Assembly (NCBI GenBank): GCA_001953115.1
Contig: LSSL01006407.1
Span: forward strand, 1 to 34,235
Direction: 5' to 3'
Source of the DNA: Smittium mucronatum
Taxonomy: Eukaryota; Kickxellomycota; Harpellomycetes; Harpellales; Legeriomycetaceae
Length of the DNA stretch: 34,235 nucleotides
Below the pieces are notes generated by a model, which worked only from the letters and a program-made list of their open reading frames with translations, searched no databases and had not been told where the DNA came from. Both the position numbers and the translations under genes were made by a program. Shown here in pieces: positions 12,611 to 27,100 of this stretch (the first letter of the stretch is position 1; the number at the start of each line of letters is the position of its first letter).

Positions 12611-12811
12611 ATGGAGACAAATAAAACAATAAAAGTATTGTTACTGAATGAATTTACAGTAATTCTTTTGAGAAATAAACTATTTTTGGTTCTAAAATGT
12701 AATGCGTTTATTATTGGATCATCTTATCTTAATCATAAAGATAATTTTTATAATTTTGATAGTATTAAATTATACATTAATATATTTTTCACTTTTTCCA
12801 TTTTTTCATAA
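12611..12811 (+). CDS. Hypothetical small ORF, 66 codons
   Basis: An ATG-started frame (beginning METNKTIKVLLLNEF) follows a T/C-rich stretch at 12,510-12,600 and a less AT-rich leader (ACAATTCCACACATACATTAG, near 12,590-12,610). That is the only reason to mention it. The product would be hydrophobic, with Phe/Ile/Leu-rich segments that mirror base composition. There is no domain or neighbour to support function. Chance is the more likely explanation. Confidence 0.12.
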   Translation: METNKTIKVLLLNEFTVILLRNKLFLVLKCNAFIIGSSYLNHKDNFYNFDSIKLYINIFFTFSIFS

Positions 12812-15800
12812 AAAATATTGTCTAAAAAATGTTTATGGAGAAAATAGACTCATAAATATATAAATTTTACGTAAAACACGATTTATAACCTAAAAAATAT
12901 TTCCATATTATATAATTAACTTTACATATAACTTTAGTTTTTAAAATTATTTTTAACATAATTTATAATAATTGTGCTTAGGACTTATTATCGATCTATT
13001 TAACATTAGAACTTATATGAATAAATATTCCCCGACTAAAATATAATTTATTTTTTTAAAGATATATATTTATCTCGAAAAATATTAATATAAAAATAGC
13101 TATTAAATAATTATTAGAAGCTTATACTAAAATTAGAATTTCAAAAGTTAGAAAATATTTGTGAAAAATCTAACTATCTTCTCAACATAAATAAGATATT
13201 TTATTGAGATTTTCTTTTGTATTATTGCAAAGAGAAACCAGATTAAACTTATAAATAATTTTGTTACATTATTTATTTATAATGAAAGGAATTTAAGACC
13301 AGTATTTGGTAAAAACTGATATCTATAAAAATAATTAAAATTTTTTTTAAGAAAAATTTTGGGATTAAAGTAATAAGGTTTTATACACATAAGGTTGTAA
13401 ATTTATTGTTATAGACAGTATAATTTTAAAAAAACAGTAATATTTTGCAATCTTTTTTTAAAATTTTTTTTATCAAATGATATTCTTATATTCATTAAAG
13501 CGGTAGAAAAAAGGGCATTTATTTTGATTAATGGAGATATATAAATTGAATGTTCTTAGTTTTAATAAAATTAGAGAAATTTATCACGAAACATTAGATT
13601 ATAGAAATGATTATTATTATTTAATATTTATGTTTTTTATAATTTGTAATGAAATTAACGTCAACTTTTTTTTAATAAAAACTGGTTAGTCTAATAAGTG
13701 TAGACTTAATGTCAATTAATATTAATAACATTTTTTAATAAGCTAATAACGGTATAAAAATTGATAAATTCAAAAAATTTATAATTCATGAAAAATAAAT
13801 ATTTTCATATTTTTTTTAGATGTTTAGAAAAATATATTATACTTTTCGAATAATTTAAATTCAGTTACAAGTTAATAGTTTAAAACAATTTCTAGTAAGA
13901 ACTTTACTAATATGATAATTTATACATTATTTTAGATGCTTTGATAGGATAATCAAAAAATTATATTTTAATATTTTGAATATGGAAAAGTTTTTTTTTG
14001 GGGTAATTTCTAAGAATTCGATACATGTTTGATTAATTTCTCAGATATAATTTACATATAAATATTACATTAAGTATAAATAAATAAATAAATTTATGGG
14101 AAGTTTATTAATATGTAAATATAAAATACAAATAATTAATTGCAAAAAAATTAAAAAGAATAATAAATCCCGAAAAAATCTCATAAAATTACATTCATAA
14201 GCCCTATAGAAGACAAATAACTTAAGTGATTTGAAGAATTATGTTTATAAAATTTTCTTTGTAGAGACATCCCTTATTTATATTTGATTTTTAGATCATA
14301 TATTTTAAGTTGTTGTAAAAAATTTGAACCCACATGTTTTAAAATTATTTTTAATGAGACACTGCAAATTACTTATTTTTAGATTAAGAATAAAATATTA
14401 TAAAAATATAAAAGGATTATCTTTATTTAAATCCTTTATTATTATTATCATATACCCAATAATAAACTTTCTTAATTGTAGTAACATCAAAAATTTTAAA
14501 ATAATTAAATTAATCTAGGTTAAATTATTTATCTTAAAGATAAAACAATGAATTTATTGTTTAAAATATGTATAAATGGAGTGATAAAATTTCATTTACA
14601 TAAAATAGGATTTTTTTATCCATTTTTTATAAGAGATTATACTGTTTTAATAGTTTTTGTAATAATGTGTCTCGAAAAAAAATATACAAATTATTCTGAT
14701 TCAGTATATTTATCAATAAAGCTATTTAATAATGTCAATATTATTTTGATTCCCTAATTAATTTATATCTATTTTAGATTTTTTTTAAAATAAAATATCC
14801 AAATCTTCTCAAAAGATCAAAAAAGTATGTAATTATTTATAAGAAAATTAAATTTATGTCTAGAATAACAACAAAAATCTTTGGTAACATTATTATTTAG
14901 TAAATTTATATAATCATTTTTATTCAGCTAGTAAATATGCTTCGATTTGATATTTTATAATTGAAGACGAGATAATGTTTATGAAATTTAAACGACAAAA
15001 ATAATAATACATTTGAATCCATAGCCAAAAACATTATAATTTTAAATAATCAATATACTTTTAATATATATATAATTTATATAAAAATATTAAGTAAACT
15101 ATAAATTTTTGATAATAATGAATCAATATTAGGAATTACTTTTTATAACACTTGAATATAGACTATAGGTAATTAATTAATTATTTTTTTTGAAAATTGT
15201 ATAATTCTATTGCTTATTACAATCTTTTAATTAAAAATAATGAATTAATTTTTGAATATCTTTTATTAAAAAACTAATATATTTAGAAAGTTTAATTTGT
15301 AAAGTGTAAAATAATATTTGATATCAAAAGAACAAATATTAAACATGTATTATATTATAGAATATGATAATGTATATTTAAATCTATAATTTACATTTAT
15401 TTAAATAATTTCATATTTTATATCATCTAAACAAACTATTATTTAAATAATAAATAAGTGGAGATATTATCATAAAGACGATAAGGTATCAAAAAATATT
15501 TACTTATGAAAAATTATTACTACAACATATTATGTTATATTATATTATATTATATTATATTATATTATATTATATTTTAATTTATTGATACAGTTTAAAA
15601 AAAAAGATATTCCATATTAATATAAAAAATAAAAAATAACAATAGTAATATTGATATTCAACTAATATAGAATAATTTTCATAATGCCAGTAAATATTAA
15701 TATTTCTTTGACTATTTTATGCTAAATAAATTTCTTATTTCATTAATTAATTTGAATTGAATTTATAAGTATTATTTGAAAGATCTCATCTATTAAGTAT

Positions 15801-18800
15801 ATTTACAAGCTGAATATACAATTTATTAGTGATTTATCAATTCAAAATTTGATATATTTTGCTAATTAGTTCTGTAATCCTAATTTTATTATACTTCTTA
15901 GAGTATAATAGAATTTTAAACATTCGATTAATTTAATTTAATAATTTTTTTTTGATATATTATATTATTTTAAAATTAGGGAAATTTACAAAGGTAATGT
16001 GTTAAATATGGATAAACTGCTAATATAATTTTCCCATAAAAAGATATATATTTCATCAATCTATTTATTTGGAGCCGCATTAAATTATAAAATTAAAAAA
16101 TAAAAATGATTTAATCATCGAAAAAAAATCAAATTTATATTATAGTAACTCTAACTCTGAAAATTAATTAAAAAATAAAAAATAAAAAGCTTATAATATT
16201 AGTTAATTTTGACATATGTGTACCATTCAGAAAAAAAATTATAAAGCCAATATTCCCATGTATAGAGATTTAAAAATTATGAACTTACAATATGTTCAAA
16301 AAAAAACTTTATAGCTATATTATTATTTTAAATCGATTGGATAGATAGTTAACGATATTTTAAAAAGAAATAAAATAAACGGAAAAAAAGTATTATATTA
16401 ATTTAATTCCAGGAAAAAAATCCTATTTATGATGCGTATGTTATATAATATAAAAAAATTTAAATAAATCTGACTTATATTTACATAATATTCAAATATC
16501 TATTCCAAAATTTTAAAAAAATAATAGATAAATAATCAAACCAATACAATAAAGAAATTTTAGAGTATTTCAATGTTTATGAACTAATATGCATAGTTAC
16601 CAATAACCATTTTACAATTTGATTTATACATAATTTTTAAAAATATCAAAAAAATTTAAATAAAATTGCGGTATCAACAAAAATACAGATTTTAAAAAAA
16701 GATTAATCTTAAAAAATATATCCAAATTACATTAAATGATGATTTAATAGAAGTATTATAGAATTATTAGATACGTATCATTATTGGTAGTCAATGAAGA
16801 AAATTAAATCTTGTTATAACCAATTAAGATATTAAAAATAATTTATTCCTGTTTATATTGATTTGGAGATTTTTTATATAATATTGATAATTTTTATATA
16901 ATTCTCACCAAAGTTTGAAAGTAGTGGCCTGATATTAGTAAAAAAAATTATAATTATACTTTTTTGTGGTTTTACTGTAACAAATAACATATTAATTAAT
17001 GTATAAGTTATTAAAAATTAAAACGTTCCATTAAGCAATTATCATTTTAGTAATTTAATAAAACTTTGTCATTCTATTGGCTTAAGGCAAAAACTCAATA
17101 TTTTTTTACTTAAAATACCAATATCAATGGATGATATTTTATTTTTTTGCATTTGAAGCGAACTTTTTTTAATTGGATGATACCACGTTTTATAACTCGT
17201 AAAATACCTCTAGAACGAATTAAAACAATAATAAAATTTATAACCCGATATTTCATTGAGTATTTTGAGTTAAAAAAAACATAACAATATTTTCAAAAAT
17301 ATGAATCCTCTTCTATATTTTAAAAAAAATAAATTTAGATGATAAAAATAAAGTTACCAATTTATGAAAGTTGGTAGAGAATATGAAAAAGATAAGGTTA
17401 TTTATTCACCCCACCCCTCTCTCTATAAACATTTATTTTTTAAATAAAAATTATACACTTTTTTTAATTAAGTTTCTTTTATACATGATACGTATATTTA
17501 TTGTTTTAATAAATGTATTGAATCTTTATAATACATATTATTGTCACCTTTTTTTTAAATAAGCACATCATTCTTTGCTTTTTGAACATTTCGCGTGTTT
17601 TTAAATATCAACCCACTCAATTTTATACCTATATTATTTGAATTCTTCCTAAAAAAAATTAAATCTTAAAGTTTACAACTTTTTCTTCAAAAGTGGGACC
17701 TCTTACCTGACCATAGTCTCAAATTTTTATTTTGGATAGGATTTAAAATTATTTTCCGACCGATCATCGATTCAGAAATTTAAACATCTTAATTGAAATT
17801 ATTATTAACTTCTCCGCTCTAAAAAGTGTAAATAATAGATAAAAAATCATAACCTTATACAATTTAATTCAATTTTTACTAAGCCATTATCAATTCTAAT
17901 ATATTTCACATTCTTCTAATTATTATTAAACTGTTCAAAGCTATAATGCAAAAAAATCTTTAAAAGATTTCATTTTTATTCAAAATTTTATATATTACGA
18001 TAAAAAAAAATGAACAAAAACGAACTTAAAACGCATGAAAATTATTATTATGGATATTATTGAATTTTCAACAAAATTTATCGATTTTTAACAACAAAAA
18101 GTGTAGCTTTTTAAAACCAAGTGTGATTAAAATACATCAGTTTACTTTTTTTAAATAATAATTGTGACCACATTGAAGAACTAAAGAAGATTTCAGCATA
18201 AGACATTTCACCTATTTTTTTCCATTAAAATTTCAATACTGAAAAATCAATAAAAATATGCATTTTTGCAGATTTTTTTTTCAAGGATGGTATTTTTTTA
18301 ATTCATAGGTTTAATAAGTTTAAAATTTAAGCAAAATGTTCTGATGGTCCTCAGGCCTGATACCACATAAACCAATAAAGAAATTTTTATAAACTCGAAA
18401 CAAGTCTTACTTTAAGTAATTAAACACTCGTAAAGTTATGACTCAGTTATTTTGAAATAACAACATCTATTAAGAATTAACTGACTAGATAGAATATAAT
18501 CCCTGAGCTTTAATAATTCAGGGTTATTATTCTTATTTAATAGGACTATAATTTTATTCGAATACTAATATTCTTTTATAATTGGTCTTTTATTATAAAT
18601 AAGCCATTTAATTAAAATGTGAAATTATACTAAATTCACCAAAAAAAATAAATAAATTTTCAGTTAATATTTAATAAAAAGGGTATATACATTTAGCCGA
18701 ATACTTATATAGGTATAATTATGTAAGCATATAATACTTCTAATATATATTATTTATCGAATTTTTATATTTAAGCTATTCAAAATTATCAGTTAATCAA

Positions 18801-21100
18801 AAAAAGATTCCACTTGATAGATATTTAAAGAGTTTTACAGAATTATTTAATAATTTGATAGACAATCTGAGATAATTTTTTTATTTTGATTTATTTCTAT
18901 GAACAAAATTATATGGAAAATAAAGTGAAATTTCTAAATATATTTTTTAAAATCGGAATTATAATTTTTCTAACATTTTGAATTCCTCATTACCTAATTT
19001 GTTAATTAAATACTTTCTTATCATTTATTTTATACATTTTCATAACAATAATTTGTTATAATTAAGAGTAAAATCTTTTAAAAAAAATATTTTAAATAAG
19101 AAAAAATCCATTTAATATCAGTTGCTCCACTTTTTTTTAATAATTAAATAAACATTCATAAATGAAATAAATTTAGAAACGATTAAATACAAGGGTAATA
19201 TAATTCTAATTCTGACAAAATTATAAAAAAATAATATAAAAATTTATTTATTTTAATTTAATCTGTTAGAAAATAACGATAAGGTAATTTTAAATATAAT
19301 TTGAAAATATTCCAATCTCAATGAATAGTATTTAGATTCAGGTTTTATGTTTCATTGACTTTTTTTAATGTTTTATAATGGAACCTCAAAAAAGTCAGTC
19401 ATTTATTAGATAATTTTTTGTTACAATGATTTCATATTAAAAAAAACTGAAATCTAAGTCTTGAAAATAAAATCTTAGGGGATTTATAGATCTAAATTTA
19501 ACAACGAAATTAATATTATAACAGAAGAAGGATTATGGGGGCTTTATATAGATTAAAAAAGTTGAGTATAATTATAAAAAAAAAAATTCAAATTTGACCA
19601 AATATAAAATAGATATTTTTTTCAAAAATTTGATCATAAAAAATCTTTCATTTTAATACTTTGATATATAAATAATTATTGAATATATGAAATTTTTTTG
19701 CAAAACTCATTTAATCTTACATAAAACCTTTAAAACTATTTAAAAAATTAGAAATATTTCTTATCAACACTAAAATATAACATAAAATTTCTCGAAAAAA
19801 TGAAAAAAAAAAACAGAAAAGTTTATTTCAAAATATATTCATATTTTTTTTTTTGATATTATATCAAAGTGATTATAATATAATTTTTTTATTTTTTGGT
19901 GAAATTTATAAATTGTGTAAGAAATTATTTATCAATTTTTAAAGTTACTTAATATTAGCTTCAATTTACATTAATTCGACTTAAATTACGAAAAAAAAAT
20001 TTTGATACCATTTATTGAGTTTCTGAGTTATATCTTCCGAAATATTTTATTTTTGAAATATAAAAATATTTTACAAATGTTTTAAAAATTGTATATTAAT
20101 AAATATTAAAAATCATATCTAATCTGAGAACATCTTAAATATATATTAATTTCAGCTAACAACAATTCTAGAAATCAGAGTGATAATATTGAGGTTTTTT
20201 AAAAGATTTTTTATACAGTTTTTATAAAAAAATTTTTTTTTGGATTAATCAATCCTGTATATTGACTTTTTGTCATATTTATAAAAAAATATAATGTATT
20301 ATAAAATTTAAAACATGATAAATTTCATCATTATATTAATTATAAGTAAAAAAACCTTTATTGAATAAAACTCATATATATCTAAAAATAATAGGAGTTT
20401 TTGTAAAAATAAAAATAATTTTAGATTTTTATTTTCTTGAAATTTAAAAAACCCAAAAAAAATTGCATAAAACTAAAATTTAATATTTCATTGATGTATT
20501 AATATTAATATTTTTCAATTCTTTAATCAAACTTAGATGTATTTGAAGTTTCGAAATTTTTTTCGCCTAGTTCATATATTACCTAATTTATTGCTACAGA
20601 AAAAATAATGGATTTTTCACTAGTATAAGTTAATAATTGATGTGTAATAAAGGTTTTCAGTGCTTTTTAAAAGTTTTTTTAAGCCTCAATAATAAAAAAA
20701 TTTTAAAAAAAATTGAAAACATAAATTTTTTATTATTTTTCATCTTTGGCTAATTATTTCTATAAATAAAAATTTATAAGTAAAAAGAATAATACTAATT
20801 ATTTTATAACTTCTTGCATATACAAAAAAGATCACTATTTTTGTTTATTTAAATAATTTTATTATATTTTAAAAGGCGATAAGAATAATCTCTATCAATT
20901 TGTATCAGAAAATTGTGGAATTTATTTTATAAATGATATTAATCTCTCGATAAGATACCACACTCTCTTCACATAATTAGAATGATATTTCTAATTTTAA
21001 ATTTTATTACTATTAAAATATGTATATGGAATATGAATAATTTTAGCTCCTAATTTTCAGTCCAGAATTCCGTTATGGAAAATTTCCACAAATTTTGCGG
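12812..21100. other. Gene-free AT-rich DNA
   Basis: No supported gene is seen on either strand over about 8.3 kb. ATG-started frames of 63-69 codons at 14,324, 14,548 and 17,371 consist almost entirely of codons for Ile, Phe, Leu, Lys, Asn and Tyr and are at chance level. A pentanucleotide repeat at 15,536 is listed separately. Around 17,690-17,790 and 18,340-18,380 the sequence is slightly less AT-rich, without recognisable content. Confidence 0.7.
15536..15575. repeat. (TATAT)8 microsatellite
   Basis: Eight perfect units of the pentanucleotide TATAT stand in tandem, preceded by an imperfect unit TATGT. This contains 40 bases without C or G. Confidence 0.95.
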
Positions 21101-21269
21101 ATTATTAACTTTTTTTTAAGGGAATTTATTTATAATATTAAAATACTAGAAAAAACTAAAATAAAAATACAGTAAAAATAAAAAATATCAAATTTAATTC
21201 CACTCCCATCTGACGCTCTAGCGGCACCGTACCCACTAGTCATTGGTTCAAGGTGCTAATTATTAACTT
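21101..21269 (-). mobile_element. SINE-like retroposon, copy 2, with 11-bp target duplication
   Basis: Bases 21,112-21,258 match the copy at 5545-5700 from the A-rich tail to the GC-richer head. The match is near identical at the tail end (GGGAATTTATTTATAATATT on the plus strand in both) and in the head (CTCCCATCTG, CTAGCGGC, CCGTACCC, CATTGGTTCAAG). It is flanked by the direct repeat ATTATTAACTT (21,101-21,111 and 21,259-21,269), which differs from the repeat around copy 1, as expected for independent insertions. On the minus strand the head reads TGACTAGTGGGTACGG, close to a tRNA A box and D loop; the B-box position is less clear than in copy 1. Both copies end at the same 3' tail. Minus orientation follows from the A tail. 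Confidence 0.77.
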
Positions 21270-23030
21270 ATACTCATATAATTTATCAAAAAAAATAATT
21301 GATGTTATTTTAAAGCAAGTTTAGAAAAAAAATGCACTCATAGATATATATATACAGTCTGCTTTACTCAATTTTCTAATGATTTAAATCATAAAAAGTA
21401 TATTATATCCCACCTTATGTGTATTATATTTGAAAAAATTATAATTGATTTTTTTTTTAGAAATTGTGTTGAAATTATTGAAAATAATAACTGAAAGATG
21501 TTTTTTCAAAATATAAAAAATTGAGTATAAATCTCTTTTTTTTTATCGTTTGAATGACTAAATTAAATTTTATAATGTATGATATATTCTTTTAATTTAA
21601 TTATACATATCTAATAAATTTAACGTTACTATTTTTAGTCTTTTATTAAATCTATTTCGCTGTTGAAGTTTTTTTTAAATTTTCATCGAAGAATATATAT
21701 TTCTTAGATAAAGCTAAACGAAATATTTAGAAAATAAAGTTATTTAAGTAAAAAAATTGGTAAAAATAAATTAGTAATATAAATTTTTTCAAAAAAAAAT
21801 AATTACTTTAAATCTTTTATCTATATTTGAATTATTTTTAGTTTTATAATTCAATTTATTATTAAAATAGCAATAAAAGTTTGGTAGAAATTTATCCTAA
21901 ATAAATTGGGATAATTTTATTTTTGATATATAGGACCTTTCATAAAACATACTTATAAAAAAAATACAACAAAATTAGTTTAACGATTTTAATTTAATTC
22001 AGCAACTCTATCGAAAAAATTTTATGAACAATATACCTTTTGTACAAATTCCTGTATTTAAAAATATATAAATATAATGTAGATTTTTTAACAATTTAAT
22101 GTTAAAATTTTTAGCATTCATTTAAATTAAAATAAAATTATATTTGTGTTAATTATAGCTTTAAATATTATCATTTTGGTTAGAATACGGCTCGAAAAAT
22201 AAAGTAATTTAAAATAATTTTATTAAATATATTTATCTTTTATATTTCATTATATAAACATATTTTAGCTCTGAAGTTGAGAAATCGGCATTTAAATTTT
22301 ATGTTTTAAATACATATTGAAACTAATTAATTTTTGTAACTTTCATTTAAAAAAATTCTACAAATTTACTTTTATGTAAATAAATAAATATTTTAAAATT
22401 ATAAATGTATAAGCATAATATCAAAAAAAAGATCTTCTCCATTTCTGACCATTAATATATAATTATATAAAATCCCCATAAAGAATCAAATCAATACTAT
22501 TTTTAATTATGTGCAATAAAATAAATAGTAAACATGATATCAATTTACGATAAAGATGATGAGAAGGATCACTGAAGTAAGCAGCTAAAAGACTAATTGT
22601 AATTAGGATATTTTTAGCTTTTAAAGATTGATTTTCTCTTTAGTTCCAAGAATTTAGAAATAAAAGTCTTATTAACTGCTCCAGAGATATTTTATTTTGT
22701 TATATCTTTCGCTTTTATATAAATATTAGTACTTTAAAAAGAACTTATAATGCACGAGAAAAGATTATAAACGATAGATTTAGTGTAACTAGTAAATTTT
22801 AAAGGCATCAAAATATTATAGAAGTGATTTAGAATTAAAATTTTTTGAATCTTCATTAATTTCCATCTTTTAAAATAAAATAATGCAAGAAAATAAAATA
22901 AATTGTTGATACTGAATACATTTCAAATCTTATATTTTATACCCCACGTAATAGAAAATAAAATCTAAACAAACCAAAAAAATAAGTCGAAAATTCGAAT
23001 ATTAAGTTTAACAGATTGCTAAAATAAAAT
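21270..23030. other. Gene-free AT-rich DNA
   Basis: No open frame, RNA gene or repeat beyond homopolymers is supported here. Confidence 0.65.
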
Positions 23031-23066
23031 TAACAAAAGGTCCTTACGTCCCAGTACGAAGACTAA

Positions 23067-23204
23067 GAAGAGATTTCTATTATTGAAGACCTAGATGTAA
23101 AATCTGAAACCAGAAGTAATAACTCGACAGAAAAAGAAAAATTACAAAATGTTATCCGAAAATACAGGAAATATTTCGCAAAAAATCAAAAATCAATTTT
23201 ATGA
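23067..23204 (+). pseudogene. Possible Ty3/gypsy pol relic, 45 codons
   Basis: The frame is open from after TAA at 23,064 to TGA at 23,202-23,204, in a patch (23,035-23,210) with more G+C than background. It reads EEISIIEDLDVKSETRS, then, a few codons on, EKEKLQNVIRKYRKYFAKNQ. The second part resembles the linker before the reverse transcriptase in Ty3/gypsy polyproteins, where a Leu-rich helix is followed by K-Y-x-x-x-F-A-K. No protease or RT motif follows in any frame, so at most a small fragment survives. Upstream in the same frame, codons read QKVLTSQYED before the TAA. A chance frame cannot be excluded. Confidence 0.2.
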
Positions 23205-23210
23205 CATAAT

Positions 23211-26200
23211 GAAAGAATCTGATAAAATAAATATAATTTTATCGGGATAACTTCAATCCTAGTTATAAACTCTTTTTTCACCATTTTCCTTCCCAATGGT
23301 TATATATATTGACTTCTAGATGATTTTTATATTTCAAAATGTCACAAAATATGTATAAGACTAAGAAAAAATGGTTTTAATAACTCTATTTTAAATTAAC
23401 TAAAATCCTTATATCATATATAATTATCAAAAAATGTAATTATTGATAATAAATAAGAAAAAATACAGTGTTTTTTATTTTAATGGTTGAATTTATAAGT
23501 CTAATAAATTCCTTTATCACTGAGAAAATTTATAATCCTAATATACCAAGATTTTTATCAAGTTTCTAACTTTGCTTTTAAATTTAGCCATAGGATGTAA
23601 TATTAAATTTGAAAATACCATATTTTTCAAAATCAAATAAAAAAACATAAAAATATATTTGTATTTCTTAATTTATTATTTTGTGAAAAAAAATTGTAAC
23701 TATGTTTAATTAAATTTGACTCAAAATGTCTATATTGAATTTTTTTTTTTTTTTAAAATAATTTTTTATTCTAATTAAAATTGAATTTTGTTACTATGAT
23801 TTTGCTTTATATCAAAATCCGATTGATAATTTAGATACAACTTGTTCTATTTTAAACTTTATTATTTTTTTAGATTAAAAAATCTCCAATGAAATTAGGT
23901 ATACTTGATAATATTCTTTCAATATAGATAATAATTATACTAGTCTATCGTAATTTATATTTATAAAAGTAGGTATGCTATTAAAAAAATGTAATCAAAT
24001 TTTTTTTTAATGATTTTTATAAATTACTTTGATATTAACTTTATTAAAATAATTTTTATAGTGAAGTAAATTCAGTTGTTATATTTTATAAATTGAAGAT
24101 AAATGAGTTCTATTTTTGGAATAGTTTTTTTTTTTGCTGAAATTAGACTTTTATAAGTATAAATGATCCCAGTGAACTAACTAAATTATAGTGATTATTT
24201 ATAGCGATGTTTATATTTTTTTATAAAATGAATCAAGTCGAATACACTTCTTCCTTTGAAAGTAATCTAATCGATATAGGTAAAAATCCTCTCTAAATTA
24301 TTTGTATGAATTCTAAAAAATAATTAAACGGGATAAAATATTTTAATCAGAAATTTTTTTGTTTGTTTTAAAAAAAATGTAGGCAGTTTCATCATTAATA
24401 TGATTTTATTCATCATAAATTTGGTTCAATCATAACTATATAATATAATTTATAAGAAATATCTCTCAGCTCATCTCAGTTGTTTTGAATTTAAAATTTA
24501 AAATTATCTTAAACTTTAAATAATTTAATTGTTATCATTGAGATGGATTTTAATTTTTTTAAAATTTTGAAAGGAAAAAATTGCCTATAAATCAAAAAAA
24601 AAAAACTTGTAGCCAGCTGGGAAGAAATGTATTAATTTTTTTTTGATTTCTAGAATCGGAATTCTTCTGGAAAAATGATATTTTTCTTTATATTCTTTTT
24701 TTTTCTTTCAAAATTACTGTTTGTTTTATAATGGATTATTTCCAAACTTTTTTGGAAATTCAACTTGAATTTTTATGAATAGTAATAATTTTTTATATTT
24801 ATTAAGATTTTATTTAGTTCATAATTTTTTAGGAAACTATTGATTTAGCATTGCAAAATGTATTTGAGATCTGTGAAGACTTTAATGCTGTTTAAAAAAA
24901 AGCTATTTATTTAGGAAATTTTTACATCTGATTTTTAGGGGATTAAAATCTTTCTAGAAAACCCTGTAAAAGAATTTTTATCTTGGAATAAATTTAATGT
25001 ATTCAAGAAGATAGGATTCATAAAAAAATTTCTGAGAAGATATCAGATTAAATTTTGGAATAATTGAGATTTATCTTTTGTTCTTATAACCTAATTAAAT
25101 CTTATTCAAGAATTAGAATTAAACAATTTTAATTTAAAAAATAATCTCCGTTAAATTTGAATTGTATTTTTTGTGGGCTCTTCATGAAACGATTCATAAT
25201 CGAAATATTTTCTGGTTGCTGAAAATTATATTAAATCTTATTTCCATAATGATAATTAGGAATAACTCAATATAAAAATAACCAATATGTTCCCTGAGAT
25301 AAGATTAATTCCTTAAAACTTAGAAATAATACTAGCATTTTCCTAATAATATTTTAATGAAGTAATAGGAAAGTATAGAAATAATCAGCTTTCGATCTAT
25401 TAAAGCAAATTATTAAAGATAAATATCGATATTTCTAGTTACAGATTTCGGCTCAAGAATTTATTTATGTGGTGACACTAGTCTAATAGATAAAGAGATA
25501 ATTAGTCACAAAACACTGAAAACTATATTTTATATTCAATTAATAAAAATATATTTCAAAAAATCCTTTTACCTTAATAATATATATATCTATAATAAAG
25601 TATTTATTTAATAATATTATGAAAAAAAAAGTAAATTTACAAGAGCAAAAAGTATATTTTATCCGACTTTAATCGGTTTACCTTTTTGTTCAAAACCAAC
25701 CGAGAATGTTTTCAAGATCATGAATAGTGAAATTAGCATTTTTTAAGAAAAATAAAAAAATTTCACATTTGGCTAAGTTTTTTAACAATATCGAAAAATT
25801 AAATTTCGAAATTTGTATAGGTATGAAAATTTTTTAAGACTAGTGCAGCTTGCCTACATAAATTTCAAGCCGCGGCTTTGAGAAAAAAAATAAGCAAAAT
25901 TTTTTATAACTGAACCAAAAAAAAGGTTAATAAAAATAGTTTTATTATACAAAAAATCTCGCTAAATATGTTTTTATTTCATTAATCACTTTATTAATAC
26001 CTTGTTTAAAAATATAGTTATTTTTATATTTTTATCTTGAAATAGAAAAAAATCTGCAATAAAAAAATTACTGATTAATATTTAAAAGAAGGACTATTTC
26101 TAGAAATATAGCTTTTGATAAATGTAAAGCTTACTTCTAGTCTTTTAAAAAGGTTCTTAGGGATTAAAATATTTTATATATTAATAATTTTTTATGAATA

Positions 26201-26862
26201 ATATTTAAAATCGCAGCATTTAAATGTTATCCCAATATCGATAGGTTAATTGGACTTAATATCTTTATTATTTTTTAGCATATGAAAGGGATTTTTTTGT
26301 TCTGGGGTTCTGGAAATTAGTAATTGATCATACCTTTAGCTTCAACTGGTCTTAGATGTTTTCCTTAAGGATTATATTTTATGCATATTGAATGTTTTAA
26401 CTATTTTAAGAAAAAAAACGAAATTTTTTTGGGTTATAAGGAAAACAATAATTATAATCGCTCGTATTATTATTATTTATACTTTATTTTTATAGTTTTT
26501 TAAAAGTTTAGTTGATAAATTTCGACCAATTTAAGTCAAATCCCACTATACTGTGTAAATTTCAAATATAATATACAAGAATCAACCATTTTAAATAAAT
26601 TTCGTCTAATTTTGAATATTTGCCCTATCAAATACTTACAAGTTTTATGTAACTTTCTACTAATCTTGAAAGAAATCAATCGAAAATTCAGGAGTCAATG
26701 CAAAAGATTTCATTTGATTATTTTTTTATGCGACCAATTTAGATAAATTATTATAATAATAAGGTGGTATAAAGCCCAATTACCGAATTAATGGAAAATA
26801 TAGCTTATTATTTGAATATTCAGTTTTAACAAGCGAAAAATATAAATCTAGTGAAATTAAAT
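23211..26862. other. Gene-free AT-rich DNA
   Basis: No gene is supported. A 15-base T run lies at 23,740-23,754. Near 26,280-26,380 the sequence is slightly less AT-rich, without identifiable content. Confidence 0.65.
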
Positions 26863-27032
26863 TTATCCCTTTCCGAGGCTGAATTTGTGCCTCACTCCCA
26901 TTTTCGAAAATTAGCTTTTTCAATTAGCTAGGTTTTTTAATATATCCAATAATGTAAAAATATAGTTTTTTAATGGAAACATTGAATAAAAAGTTACTTC
27001 CATCTCTGTAATTTTAGCTCTGTAAGGGTTAA
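26863..27032 (+). mobile_element. TTAA-flanked MITE, piggyBac type, copy 1
   Basis: The element spans 26,867-27,028 (162 bp). Left end TTAT-CCCTTTCCGAGGC and right end CTCTGTAAGGG-TTAA (27,018-27,032) give imperfect terminal inverted repeats (CCCTTTCCGAG against CCCTTACAGAG) and a target duplication that was probably TTAA on both sides, the left one now TTAT. TTAA targets with C/G-ended terminal repeats (CCCTTT, CCCTAG) are the mark of piggyBac-superfamily elements. It has no coding capacity, so it would need a transposase from elsewhere. A second copy lies 76 bp away in inverted orientation, sharing internal words such as AATTTGTGCC, CACTCCCATT and TATCCAATA. Confidence 0.7.
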
Positions 27033-27100
27033 ACAAATATAAATAATTTCTTTAGAATATATTGGCTCTTAAATAATTTCAAGATCATATATATCAACTT

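Noticed and set aside
7838..17562. ATG-started frames of 63-69 codons at 7838, 14,324, 14,548 and 17,371
   Set aside because: Residues are almost all Ile, Phe, Leu, Lys, Asn and Tyr, as expected from random AT-rich DNA, and this many frames of this length is about the chance number for 28 kb.
18501..18523. CCCTGA/TCAGGG short inverted repeat
   Set aside because: Only six pairs with mismatches beyond; expected by chance, and no gene lies beside it.
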